Assembly (NCBI GenBank): GCA_052379645.1
Contig: JBQSYU010000001.1
Strand: one strand, 5' to 3'
Source: Arthrobacter_H sp030452125
GTDB lineage: Bacteria; Actinomycetota; Actinomycetes; Actinomycetales; Micrococcaceae
DNA length: 64,000 nucleotides
Shown here piece by piece: positions 42,182-50,583 of this stretch. Positions within the stretch are counted from its first letter, which is position 1. The number at the start of each line of letters is the position of its first letter. A program made the position numbers and the translations under genes. Below the pieces are notes generated by a model that saw only the letters and a list, made by a program, of their open reading frames with translations, did no database searches and had not been told where the DNA came from.

Positions 42182-43141
42182 CTACTTCTTCTTCCTGTTC
42201 TTGCGCTGCGGTTGCTCGCGCTGTCCCTTGGGCTCGATGACCTCGGCTTCGACCACTTCGTCGGTCTTCTTCTGCCCGAGAGGCGGAAGACCCTTAGCTG
42301 CACGACGTTCATTGAGTTCGCGTGCCGCTTGGGAGCCGGGTGTCGGGTTGTTGCGGATCACGTAGAACTGCTGCCCCAGCGTCCAGACGTTCGTGGCGGT
42401 CCAGTAGATCAGTACACCGATGGGGAAGTTGATGCCGCCGATGCCGAACACCAGCGGCAGGATGTACATCATCATCTTCTGCTGCTGCATGAAGGGGCCC
42501 TGGAGGGCTTCCTTCGTCATGTTCTTGGTCATGATCTGTCGCTGCGTCGTGAACTGGCTCGCAGACATCGCGATGATCATCACGATCGCAGTGATGATGA
42601 CGGAGACTTTCGGGGCCCCAGAATTCACCGTTCCGAGGAAGGTTTCCGACAGGCCGGCGCCAAAAATAGTCGACCCGTCAAAGCTACGCACCAGGTTGAC
42701 GGACAATGCCCCGACGCTTTCCCCTTGATCACTGGCATGCGAAGCGTTGTTCAGTGTTCGGAAGAGGGCGAAGAAGAACGGCATCTGCACCAGAATCGGC
42801 AAGCAGGAAGCCAACGGGTTCGTCTTGTGCTTCTTGAACAGCTCCCGCTGTTCGGCAATCATGGCCTGCTGCGAGAGCTGGTCCTTCTTACCCTTATATT
42901 TAGCCTGCAGCTTCTTCAGATCGGGTTGGAGGACCTGCATCGCCCGCTGGGCCTTGATCTGTTTTACGAACACAGGGATCAGTGCAGTACGAATGAGCAA
43001 CACCAGGCAGATGATGGACAACGTCCAGGTCCACCCCGAATCGGGATCCATGCCCACGAAAGTAAAGATCGCGTGGAAGGCCCGAAGGATCCATGAGACC
43101 ACTTGGGTGAATGGCCACAGAAGTGTGTCTAGGAAGTTCAT
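42182..43141 (-). CDS. yidC: Membrane protein insertase YidC
   Basis: 319 aa. It starts with a hydrophobic segment (MNFLDTLLWPFTQVVSWIL) and has five membrane helices. The cytoplasmic hairpin (MQVLQPDLKKLQAKYKGKKD) with its conserved charged residues leads into PILVQMPFFFALFRTL. The large periplasmic domain of Gram-negative YidC is absent. The tail is very basic. It inserts and folds membrane proteins, alone or with Sec. Confidence 0.95.
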   Translation of the reverse strand: MNFLDTLLWPFTQVVSWILRAFHAIFTFVGMDPDSGWTWTLSIICLVLLIRTALIPVFVKQIKAQRAMQVLQPDLKKLQAKYKGKKDQLSQQAMIAEQRELFKKHKTNPLASCLPILVQMPFFFALFRTLNNASHASDQGESVGALSVNLVRSFDGSTIFGAGLSETFLGTVNSGAPKVSVIITAIVMIIAMSASQFTTQRQIMTKNMTKEALQGPFMQQQKMMMYILPLVFGIGGINFPIGVLIYWTATNVWTLGQQFYVIRNNPTPGSQAARELNERRAAKGLPPLGQKKTDEVVEAEVIEPKGQREQPQRKNRKKK

Positions 43142-43147
43142 TTCCGG

Positions 43148-43519
43148 TTATGCTCCTCGAGCCGCATCCGCGGCATCATCGTCGGCGGGAATCGGCGGAT
43201 GATTCAACACCATGATCTTGGGGGTTCTGCCTTCTGGCCAAATCCTGGATCCTGCAGGGACATGATCGATGCCGCCGTGACTCCATGGATTGCAGCGAAG
43301 GACGCGCCAAAAAGCCAACGCGCTGCCCTTGACGGCTCCATGTGCGGTGACCGCTTCCAGGCCGTACGCCGAGCAACTGGGAAAGTATCGACAGACGTCC
43401 CCGTATAAGGGCGAGATTGCCTTCCGATACCCCATGATCAAGAGGATCAAGAGGTTCCGGGGAAGATCCCAGAGCCAGCGAAGGGGTCCGGGACCAGCAT
43501 CTGAAGGGACTTCAGCCAA
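43148..43519 (-). CDS. yidD: Membrane protein insertion efficiency factor YidD
   Basis: 123 aa. The YidD core is complete: GYRKAISPLYGDVCRYFPSC, then SAYGLEAVTAHGAVKGS and WRVLRCNPWSHGGID, with three conserved cysteines. The C-terminus is extended by about 35 residues. It overlaps rnpA by 8 nt and precedes yidC by 6 nt. Confidence 0.94.
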   Translation of the reverse strand: MAEVPSDAGPGPLRWLWDLPRNLLILLIMGYRKAISPLYGDVCRYFPSCSAYGLEAVTAHGAVKGSALAFWRVLRCNPWSHGGIDHVPAGSRIWPEGRTPKIMVLNHPPIPADDDAADAARGA

Positions 43520-43907
43520 CCGAATGCCTCCTTCTTCTGCTCTCCGTCTTCAGCTCGGCTGCTTGCTGGCACGAATTGTCCAACGCTCGGCGCGCATCCG
43601 CGGATAAACCCGCCCATGTGGCCTGAGCCGAAGCGGGAAGGGCTCGCACCACGACGTCGTATCCTGACGCCAGTGAGGGAAGTTCCTGTGCCGCGACGGC
43701 CCTCAACCTCCTTTTAACGAGATTGCGGGTCACCGCGTTCCCGACGGCCTTGGACACGATAAAACCGAACCGCGTGGGTTCGGCATGATCGGCCTCAGGC
43801 CGCAAGCGTGCATATAGCACGACGTTCCGGCGCCCAGAACGGGCGCCGGAACGTACGGTGGCAGAGAATTCCGCGGCTGCGCGCAGACGGTGTCTCATGG
43901 GCAACAT
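43512..43907 (-). CDS. rnpA: Ribonuclease P protein component
   Basis: 131 aa. It starts MLPMRHRLRAAAEFSATVRSG and has the RNR-type motif GNAVTRNLVKRRLRAVA. It binds the RNase P RNA and helps process tRNA 5' ends. It lies between rpmH and yidD as in nearly all bacteria. Confidence 0.95.
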   Translation of the reverse strand: MLPMRHRLRAAAEFSATVRSGARSGRRNVVLYARLRPEADHAEPTRFGFIVSKAVGNAVTRNLVKRRLRAVAAQELPSLASGYDVVVRALPASAQATWAGLSADARRALDNSCQQAAELKTESRRRRHSVG

Positions 43908-43977
43908 GGTCAGTATCCGACTCCGTCGGGGAACATGCTCACGTCACCCACGCGCGGTCCGCAGGAATGGCTCGATG

Positions 43978-44115
43978 CTATGCAGACAGCTCGGTGCGGC
44001 CCTTGGACCGGCGTGCTGACATGATGGCGCGACCTGCACGGGTGCGCATACGAAGACGGAAGCCGTGCTTCTTGGCACGACGGCGGTTATTCGGCTGAAA
44101 AGTCCGCTTGCTCAC
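43978..44115 (-). CDS. rpmH: 50S ribosomal protein bL34
   Basis: 45 aa, from GTG at 44115 to TAG at 43978-43980; short, but unmistakable. It reads SKRTFQPNNRRRAKKHGF from residue 2, then RLRMRTRAGRAIMSARRSKG, the L34 signature. TTGGAG lies upstream as ribosome binding site. It heads the leftward operon and is separated from dnaA by the left part of the origin region. Confidence 0.97.
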   Translation of the reverse strand: MSKRTFQPNNRRRAKKHGFRLRMRTRAGRAIMSARRSKGRTELSA

Positions 44116-44279
44116 AGTAGTAACTCCAAGACGATCAAAGGATGCGCCTTAACCCGTTGCTACAAGGGGGAAGAACAGGCTGACGCTCGTATTTCATGTG
44201 GCACATTGGGTTGCCTGGCCCGAATCCCGCGTAAGCGGACGGATTGCAGGGTCCCAAAGCACACACACAGGACTAAACT

Positions 44280-44309
44280 ACGATAGGCGACGCGTGGTAG
44301 CAAGGTCAA
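44280..44309 (-). promoter_or_regulatory. rpmH operon promoter
   Basis: On the minus strand TTGACC (44309-44304), an 18 bp spacer and TATCGT (44285-44280) form a sigma-70-type promoter. It is about 165 bp upstream of rpmH. Confidence 0.5.
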
Positions 44310-44350
44310 ACCGGCACGCGGCGGATACCTCGGACATCCGACTACCGGGC

Positions 44351-44538
44351 TGTGAATAACTTCGTCTTCATTAATCCACAGTTGTGGACAACGAACAAGG
44401 CATTTGGGTGATTTCCCGCTACCGGCCATCGTCCTCGATCGCGCTCATGGTAGTTATCCGCAGCAATTCATTGGACTTGCGCGGCTGCTCGCCAATACTT
44501 CGCAGTTATCCACGGACTGTGAATAACGCTGTGGATGA
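44351..44538. other. Left DnaA-box cluster of the origin region (rpmH-dnaA)
   Basis: Boxes, each with one mismatch to TTATCCACA: 44351-44359 (-), 44372-44380 (+), 44383-44391 (-), 44454-44462 (+), 44506-44514 (+), 44518-44526 (-) and 44530-44538 (-). The last three lie close to or over the probable dnaA promoter. The 519 bp gap 44116-44634 holds no other gene. Confidence 0.8.
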
Positions 44539-44548
44539 CGGCTAGAAT
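44520..44548 (+). promoter_or_regulatory. Likely dnaA promoter overlapped by DnaA boxes
   Basis: TAGAAT at 44543-44548 with a poor -35 (TGAATA at 44520-44525) and 17 bp spacing. DnaA boxes at 44518-44526 and 44530-44538 overlap it, fitting autorepression by DnaA. Confidence 0.45.
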
Positions 44549-44634
44549 CGAAACTCGTTGGTCGTCTTTCGCTTAGGGTGCGGGCCAGCGGAAACCTATC
44601 ACCGGACCGGCCCACCTTGAAGGGGGAGATCGCA

Positions 44635-46050
44635 ATGAGCACAGACGAATCCAACAGTGTCGGCAGCTCCTGGCGTCAAGTCGTTCGGATACTCGAACAA
44701 GACGATCGGGTCACCCCCCGCCAGCGCGGATTCGTGGTGCATGCCCGGCCGCTCGGCTTGATCGGCACCACCCTGCTGTTGGCCGTGCCCAATGAATTGA
44801 CCCGCGAAGTTCTCCAAACCCAACTGAAGAATTCCCTCGACGCGGCACTACGCCAGGTCTTCCAGGATGACATCCTCTGTGCCTTCAGCATTGATGCCGA
44901 TCTGGTCCCGGACACGGAGCCGGAGCCCAGCAAGCCCGAGCCGGCTCCGGTGGCCAAGGAACGGATGAGCGACCACCGTCCCCAACCTTCCCCGCCCTCG
45001 AATTCCCAGGAGTTCGGTCGCCTGAACCCCAAATACATCTTCGATACCTTCGTGATCGGCTCATCGAACCGCTTCGCCCACGCCGCCGCCGTGGCGGTCG
45101 CTGAAGCACCCGCCAAGGCATATAACCCGCTGTTCATATATGGGGATTCCGGGTTGGGCAAGACCCACTTGCTCCACGCCATCGGCCACTACGCCCGACA
45201 TCTGTACAACGGCATCAGGGTCAGATATGTGAACTCCGAAGAGTTCACCAACGACTTCATCAACTCCATCCGCGACGACGAGGGCGCCAGCTTCAAGCAG
45301 ACGTACCGCAACGTCGATATCCTCCTGATCGACGACATCCAGTTCCTGGCGAACAAGGATGCGACACAGGAGGAGTTCTTCCACACATTCAACGCGTTGC
45401 ACAACCACAATAAGCAAGTCGTCATCACCTCGGATCTACCGCCGAAACAACTGGCGGGTTTTGAAGACCGGATGCGCTCGCGTTTCGAATGGGGACTGTT
45501 GACCGACATCCAGCCCCCTGAGTTGGAAACCAGGATCGCTATCCTGCGCAAAAAGGCCACCGCAGAGGGACTTTCGGCGCCGGACGATGTCATGGAGTAC
45601 ATCGCCTCGAAGATTTCAACGAACATCCGCGAGCTCGAAGGCGCCCTGATCCGCGTGACGGCTTTTGCCTCCTTGAACAACCAGACCGTGGACCTGACAT
45701 TGGCCGAGCAAGTACTCAAGGACCTGATCACGGACGAGGGAGCCCAGGAGATCACGCCGGCCGCGATCATCGCCCAGACCGCTGACTACTTCAATCTCAG
45801 CATCGAGGAACTCAACAGCAAATCCAGGACACGCACCCTGGTGACCGCGCGACAGATCGCGATGTATCTACTGCGTGAGCTCACCGACATGTCGCTTCCA
45901 AAAATCGGGGCGGAACTCGGAGGGCGTGACCATACGACCGTGATCCACGCGGACCGCAAGATCAGGGAACTCATGGCAGAGCGCAGGGCGATCTTCAATC
46001 AGGTGACCGAACTGACCAACCGCATCAAGCAACAACAGCGCGAGGGCTAG
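44635..46050 (+). CDS. dnaA: Chromosomal replication initiator protein DnaA
   Basis: 471 aa from ATG at 44635, with AGGGGGA upstream; a frame open further upstream lacks a site. Domain I (about 1-90) and a short linker domain II (90-130) are followed by the AAA+ domain with Walker A GDSGLGKT (170-177) and Walker B LLIDDIQFL. The C-terminal DnaA-box-binding domain has the signature GAELGGRDHTTVIHADRKI. Domain II is short compared with streptomycete DnaA. It binds the box clusters on both sides and opens the origin. Confidence 0.98.
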   Translation: MSTDESNSVGSSWRQVVRILEQDDRVTPRQRGFVVHARPLGLIGTTLLLAVPNELTREVLQTQLKNSLDAALRQVFQDDILCAFSIDADLVPDTEPEPSKPEPAPVAKERMSDHRPQPSPPSNSQEFGRLNPKYIFDTFVIGSSNRFAHAAAVAVAEAPAKAYNPLFIYGDSGLGKTHLLHAIGHYARHLYNGIRVRYVNSEEFTNDFINSIRDDEGASFKQTYRNVDILLIDDIQFLANKDATQEEFFHTFNALHNHNKQVVITSDLPPKQLAGFEDRMRSRFEWGLLTDIQPPELETRIAILRKKATAEGLSAPDDVMEYIASKISTNIRELEGALIRVTAFASLNNQTVDLTLAEQVLKDLITDEGAQEITPAAIIAQTADYFNLSIEELNSKSRTRTLVTARQIAMYLLRELTDMSLPKIGAELGGRDHTTVIHADRKIRELMAERRAIFNQVTELTNRIKQQQREG

Positions 46051-46080
46051 GAAGCCCGAGTTTCCAGCGATATGAACGCT

Positions 46081-46325
46081 TGTGGATAAGTCTGTGGATA
46101 ATTAAGTGGACGACTAGGTTCTTCTGCGGATAACTACAGGATTCCTGTGGACCCCCGAAATACCAATAGTTTTTATCCACCGGCCCGTTGGACTTCACAC
46201 GATGGGAACCCACAAGTTGTGAACAGCCTTAAAGCCCGAGACGAACACGCGGGACATGGTTATCCACAGTATCCACAAGGGTTATTAACACTACTAATCC
46301 CTCTTTCTAGAAGAATCCAGATAAC
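46081..46325. other. oriC: Right DnaA-box cluster and probable unwinding element (dnaA-dnaN), oriC
   Basis: Perfect boxes at 46081-46089 (-), 46093-46101 (-) and 46260-46268 (+). One-mismatch boxes at 46125-46133 (-), 46173-46181 (+) and 46269-46277 (+). An AT-rich stretch 46279-46325 (GTTATTAACACTACTAATCC at its start) could be the unwinding element. This interval is the conventional actinobacterial oriC position. It has the best boxes and is the probable start point of replication. Confidence 0.85.
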
Positions 46326-46455
46326 AAGTTCCCGTTCCCGACCACTCTGGCCTGCTGAGCACAGATCCCACCGGGGCAGTATGCCCACGTTGATGACTCG
46401 GGCTAAGCTTGCACCGGAAAGTTGTCACCAAAAGCTGTGAAAGGCGGATCACTAC

Positions 46456-47577
46456 GTGAAGTTCAGTGTTGAAAGGGACGTTCTGGCAGATGCCGTGTCC
46501 TGGACCGCCCGTTCGCTGTCACAGCGGCCTCCCTCGCCGGTCCTCTCGGGGATCCTCATCAATGCGGGAGACTCGGTGGTCTCCTTCGCCGGTTTCGATT
46601 ACGAAATTTCTGCTCATTTGGAGATCGCGGCGGAAGTCTCCACTCCCGGCACCATTCTTGTTTCAGGCAAACTGCTGGCTGAGATCTGCCGAAGCCTGCC
46701 CCAGTCGACCGTCACCATCGAAACGGAAGGCTCCAAGGTCACCGTCACTTGTGGCCGTAGCCGTTTCCACCTGGCGACCATGCCCGTGGCCGACTACCCC
46801 GAACTACCGGTCCTGCCGGAAATCGCCGGTGTCGTGGACGGGGCAGCCTTCTCCGAGGCCATCGCCCAAGTCATCGTCGCCGCCTCAAAGGACGACACAC
46901 TGCCGATCCTCACGGGTGTGAAGATGGAGATCGAGGATGACCTGATCACTTTCCTGGCCACCGACCGTTACCGTCTGGCCATGCGTGAGGTTCATTGGAA
47001 GCCCACAACTCCCGGCATCTCAACCTCGGCCCTGGTGAAGGCCAAGACGCTCAACGAAGTCGCCAAGACCCTTGGCGGTGCCGGGGAGTTGCAGATCGCC
47101 CTCGGAGAGAACAGCGACCTCATTGGTTTCGAAAGCGGTAGCCGACGCACGACTTCACTCCTGGTCGACGGCGATTACCCGAAGATCAGGTCGTTGTTCC
47201 CGGAGAACACCCCCATCCATGCGACGGTCCGCACCCACGAGTTGGTTGAAGCAGTGCGTCGCGTCGCCGTCGTTGCAGAACGGAATACACCCGTTCGACT
47301 GGCCTTCACCGATTCCCAGCTGGCCCTTGATGCCGGTACGGGCGAAGACGCACAGGCCGAAGAAGCCATCGAGGCCCAGCTTGAAGGCGAAGAGATCACG
47401 GTGGCGTTCAATCCCGCGTACCTGAGCGAGGGCTTGAATGCCTTCAACACGGAGTTCGTTCGGTTCTCGTTCACCACCGCCCCCAAACCGGCGATGATGA
47501 CCGCCCAAAAGGCACTCGACGGAAACGACGAGGACGACTACCGCTACCTGGTCATGCCGGTACGACTTCCAAACTAA
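46456..47577 (+). CDS. dnaN: DNA polymerase III beta subunit (sliding clamp)
   Basis: 373 aa from GTG at 46456, with AAAGGCGG upstream. The three clamp domains are of normal length. Recognisable blocks are KFSVERDVLADAVSWTARSL, ATDRYRLAMREV and the C-terminal YRYLVMPVRLPN, which is part of the partner-binding pocket. It tethers the polymerase to DNA and is first in the dnaN-gnd-recF-dciA series. Confidence 0.98.
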   Translation: MKFSVERDVLADAVSWTARSLSQRPPSPVLSGILINAGDSVVSFAGFDYEISAHLEIAAEVSTPGTILVSGKLLAEICRSLPQSTVTIETEGSKVTVTCGRSRFHLATMPVADYPELPVLPEIAGVVDGAAFSEAIAQVIVAASKDDTLPILTGVKMEIEDDLITFLATDRYRLAMREVHWKPTTPGISTSALVKAKTLNEVAKTLGGAGELQIALGENSDLIGFESGSRRTTSLLVDGDYPKIRSLFPENTPIHATVRTHELVEAVRRVAVVAERNTPVRLAFTDSQLALDAGTGEDAQAEEAIEAQLEGEEITVAFNPAYLSEGLNAFNTEFVRFSFTTAPKPAMMTAQKALDGNDEDDYRYLVMPVRLPN

Positions 47578-47620
47578 GGCCAATCCACCGACCGGGGATT
47601 CCACTATCGAGGAGGATGCC

Positions 47621-48508
47621 ATGCACATCGGAATGATCGGCTTGGGCAAGATGGGCTACAACATGCGGGCCCGCCTTCGCCAGGGTGGAATCGACGTCAC
47701 TGGGTACGATCGGAACCCCGACGTGACCGATGTCGGATCCGTCGATGAACTACTGGCCCTGCTGCCGGATCGTAAAGTCCTGTGGATCATGGTTCCCTCA
47801 GGGGCCGTCACCGATGCGGTTGTCTCGGAGCTCGCGGGAAAACTGGGGGAGGACGATCTGGTCGTTGACGGCGGAAACACCCGATTCAGCGACGACATCC
47901 GCCATGGCACCGACCTGGCCAAAAGCGGCATACGCTTTGTGGATTGCGGCGTTTCAGGTGGCGTCTGGGGCCTGGAGAACGGCTACGGGCTCATGGCCGG
48001 CGGTGCTCCGGAGGACATCGAGGAACTTCTTCCGCTCTTTGATGCGTTGAGGCCGGAGGGAACCAGATCCGAGAGTTTCGTCCACGTCGGCGACATCGGC
48101 GCTGGGCATTACGCGAAAATGGTCCACAACGGCATTGAATACGGCATCATGCAGGCTTACGCCGAAGGCTATGAGCTCCTTGCCGCGAAGGAGATCATCA
48201 AAGACGTCCCCGGAACGTTCGGTGCCTGGCAGCAAGGAACGGTCATCCGTTCGTGGTTGCTGGATCTGCTGGTCAAGGCCTTGAAGGAAGACCCGGAACT
48301 CAAGGACATCGCCGGCTATGTAGAGGATTCAGGAGAAGGCCGTTGGACCGTTGAAGAGGCCATCGCCAATGCGGTTCCTGCCCCCGCCATTACGGCTTCG
48401 GTCTTTGCCCGGTTTGCCTCGCGGCAAGAAGATGCACCGGCAATGAAGATGGTTGCCGCCCTGCGGAACCAGTTCGGCGGACACGCGGTGCGCCGGCCGG
48501 GCGAATAA
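47621..48508 (+). CDS. gnd: 6-phosphogluconate dehydrogenase (decarboxylating), short type
   Basis: 295 aa, the short (about 300 aa) type typical of GndA/YqeC-like NAD-linked enzymes. The dinucleotide site is IGMIGLGKMGYNM; GGNTRFSDDIRHG, GVSGGVWGLENGYGLMAGG and the catalytic HNGIEYGIMQAYAEGYEL follow. It makes ribulose-5-phosphate and reduced cofactor. Its place between dnaN and recF is a Micrococcales-like feature with no obvious functional link. Confidence 0.94.
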   Translation: MHIGMIGLGKMGYNMRARLRQGGIDVTGYDRNPDVTDVGSVDELLALLPDRKVLWIMVPSGAVTDAVVSELAGKLGEDDLVVDGGNTRFSDDIRHGTDLAKSGIRFVDCGVSGGVWGLENGYGLMAGGAPEDIEELLPLFDALRPEGTRSESFVHVGDIGAGHYAKMVHNGIEYGIMQAYAEGYELLAAKEIIKDVPGTFGAWQQGTVIRSWLLDLLVKALKEDPELKDIAGYVEDSGEGRWTVEEAIANAVPAPAITASVFARFASRQEDAPAMKMVAALRNQFGGHAVRRPGE

Positions 48509-48523
48509 GCGGGACATCAGCAG

Positions 48524-49711
48524 TTGTACGTTTCTCATGTTTCCCTGACCGACTTCCGTTCCTATCGCCAAATCGACCTCGAACTCGCTCCGGGCACGAC
48601 GGTCTTCGCTGGTCCCAATGGCGTGGGGAAGACCAATATTGCCGAAGCCTTGGGCTATTTGGCTTCGTTGTCCTCACACCGGGTGTCCAATGATGCTCCC
48701 TTGATTCATTTCGATGCCGACCAGGCTCTGGTTCGGGCCCGGATCCATCGGGGGGAGCAGGCGGTGGGGCTTGAACTGGAAATCACGGCGGGGAAGACCA
48801 ATCGGGCGAGAATCAACCGGGCCAACCCCGTCAGGGCCCGCGAGATCCTGGGCATAGTGAGAACCGTGCTGTTCGCGCCCGAAGACCTGGCATTGGTCAA
48901 GGGGGATCCCTCGGAACGCCGGCGCTATCTCGATGATGTCCTGGTTGCCTTGCAGCCCCATCAAGCCGCCACGAGGTCCGACTACGAACGCGTCCTTAAA
49001 CAACGCAATGCCCTGCTGAAATCGGCCCGTTCGTCTGGACGATTGTCCACCTCCCATGAAGCCACGCTTGCCGTGTGGGATCAGCATCTGGCATCGGCCG
49101 GGGCAAAACTGTTGCGCGGTCGGTTGGATGTCGTGGCCACCATCGAAGGACATATTTCGGATGCCTATGCGGGGCTGACGGACGGCTCGAAACCCGCCAC
49201 GGTTATTTATACGTCCACGGTTGGTGGTGTCCTCCCCGCCGAAGACAACAACGGGGAGCAACCGCTGGCCGCCGGGGAACGCAGCCCGCTGGCCGAGCTC
49301 GATCTGGAGGAGCTCCACGAGGCCTTCCTGGCGTCCTTGGGGTCCCAGCGCAAGAAGGAACTCGAACGGGGACTGACTCTGGTTGGACCACATCGGGATG
49401 ATCTGGTTCTCGGTCTTGGACAGGCGCCGGCCAAGGGATATGCCTCCCATGGTGAAACGTGGTCCCTCGCCCTGTCGCTTCGATTGGCGGTCTACCGTGC
49501 CCTGTGTGAAGACGACGCGCGACCCGGTGCGAAGCCGATCCTCATCCTTGATGACGTGTTCGCCGAGCTCGACCTTTCACGGCGACAAAAATTGGCGGCG
49601 GTGGTCGCCGACGCCGAACAGGTCATCGTGACGGCCGCGGTCGTCGGCGACGTCCCGGATGAGTTGGGTGGGCGGGTGCTGACCGTGGGTCCAGGAACGG
49701 TATCGGCATGA
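48524..49711 (+). CDS. recF: DNA replication and repair protein RecF
   Basis: 395 aa from TTG at 48524. It starts LYVSHVSLTDFRSYRQIDLE and has Walker A GPNGVGKTN, Walker B LILDDVFAELD and a signature motif near the middle. It helps load RecA at gaps. The next gene starts in its stop (ATGA). Confidence 0.95.
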   Translation: MYVSHVSLTDFRSYRQIDLELAPGTTVFAGPNGVGKTNIAEALGYLASLSSHRVSNDAPLIHFDADQALVRARIHRGEQAVGLELEITAGKTNRARINRANPVRAREILGIVRTVLFAPEDLALVKGDPSERRRYLDDVLVALQPHQAATRSDYERVLKQRNALLKSARSSGRLSTSHEATLAVWDQHLASAGAKLLRGRLDVVATIEGHISDAYAGLTDGSKPATVIYTSTVGGVLPAEDNNGEQPLAAGERSPLAELDLEELHEAFLASLGSQRKKELERGLTLVGPHRDDLVLGLGQAPAKGYASHGETWSLALSLRLAVYRALCEDDARPGAKPILILDDVFAELDLSRRQKLAAVVADAEQVIVTAAVVGDVPDELGGRVLTVGPGTVSA

Positions 49712-50265
49712 GCCCGGCCGATAAGACCCCCGGGGAAGGGCCGGCGGAATTCGATGCTGCCCGGACCATGTTGAATCGCATGCGTCAGAATGCCGTGGCC
49801 CGGGGAGAAGTCAGGATAGATGCAGCCAGGGCCCGGCGGGCAGGAGAACGTAGCGCGCAGGCCCGGGAGATGCGGCGCCGTTCACCCACTGGTGTCTCCT
49901 ACGAGGACGGCCGGGATCCACAGGGCATCGGGACGGTGTTCGGACGAATGGTCCGTGATAGGGGGTGGACATCCCCGGTGGCCGTTGGATCGGTGATGTC
50001 CCGGTGGACCGAATTGGTGGGACCGCAAATCAATGCCCACTGCACGCCGGAAAGCTTCGAGGACACGACCGTCGTGGTCAGATGTGATTCGACTGCGTGG
50101 GCGACCCAGGTCCGGCTCCTGAGCCACAGCCTGCTCAAGACCTTCGACGAGAAGCTTGGGCCCGGAGTGGTCACCGTCATCCAAGTCCTTGGCCCTTCGG
50201 CCCCCAGCTGGAAAAAGGGGATGCGCCGGGTTGCTGGCCGTGGGCCCCGGGACACCTACGGATAG
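49708..50265 (+). CDS. DciA-family protein (DUF721), probable helicase partner
   Basis: 185 aa from ATG at 49708, overlapping the recF stop. The DUF721/DciA domain is in the C-terminal two thirds (GTVFGRMVRDRGWTSPVAVG, then WATQVRLLSHSLLKTFDEKL and VTVIQVLGPSAPSWKKG). The N-terminal 70 residues are Arg/Ala-rich and variable. DciA proteins take part in loading DnaB at the origin in bacteria without DnaC/DnaI; the matching DnaB is at 3645-5021. Confidence 0.85.
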   Translation: MSPADKTPGEGPAEFDAARTMLNRMRQNAVARGEVRIDAARARRAGERSAQAREMRRRSPTGVSYEDGRDPQGIGTVFGRMVRDRGWTSPVAVGSVMSRWTELVGPQINAHCTPESFEDTTVVVRCDSTAWATQVRLLSHSLLKTFDEKLGPGVVTVIQVLGPSAPSWKKGMRRVAGRGPRDTYG

Positions 50266-50583
50266 CTGCGGATCATCCAGGAAGAAGCTTTTCGGTCATG
50301 GAAGACCGACCGCCCCCGGAAGTTACCGACAGGGAACCGGCTACAGAGGCACTGGGAGCCCCATCGGCACATAGGGCCTCACTCAAGGGCACTGGAGAGG
50401 CTTCTAGGCCGGTTTTTTTGCCAATGAGAGGCAATTGGGGGCTGATTTACCCCACCACGGCTGAGAAACACGGTAGAATTGTAGTTACGGTGCCCGCCCG
50501 TCCACGGTCAGGGCGCCGGTTCATGGATGCCCGATCTACCGGATCGGCGTCCTCCGAGAACGCACAAGGAGTCTGCACCGCCT
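50266..50583 (+). promoter_or_regulatory. Interval before gyrB, with a possible promoter
   Basis: 318 bp without a gene. A run of seven T at 50413-50419 may be part of a terminator, but the preceding stem is poor. TAGAAT at 50474-50479 is a good -10 candidate without a clear -35. Supercoiling control of gyrB is plausible but cannot be read from sequence. Confidence 0.4.
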
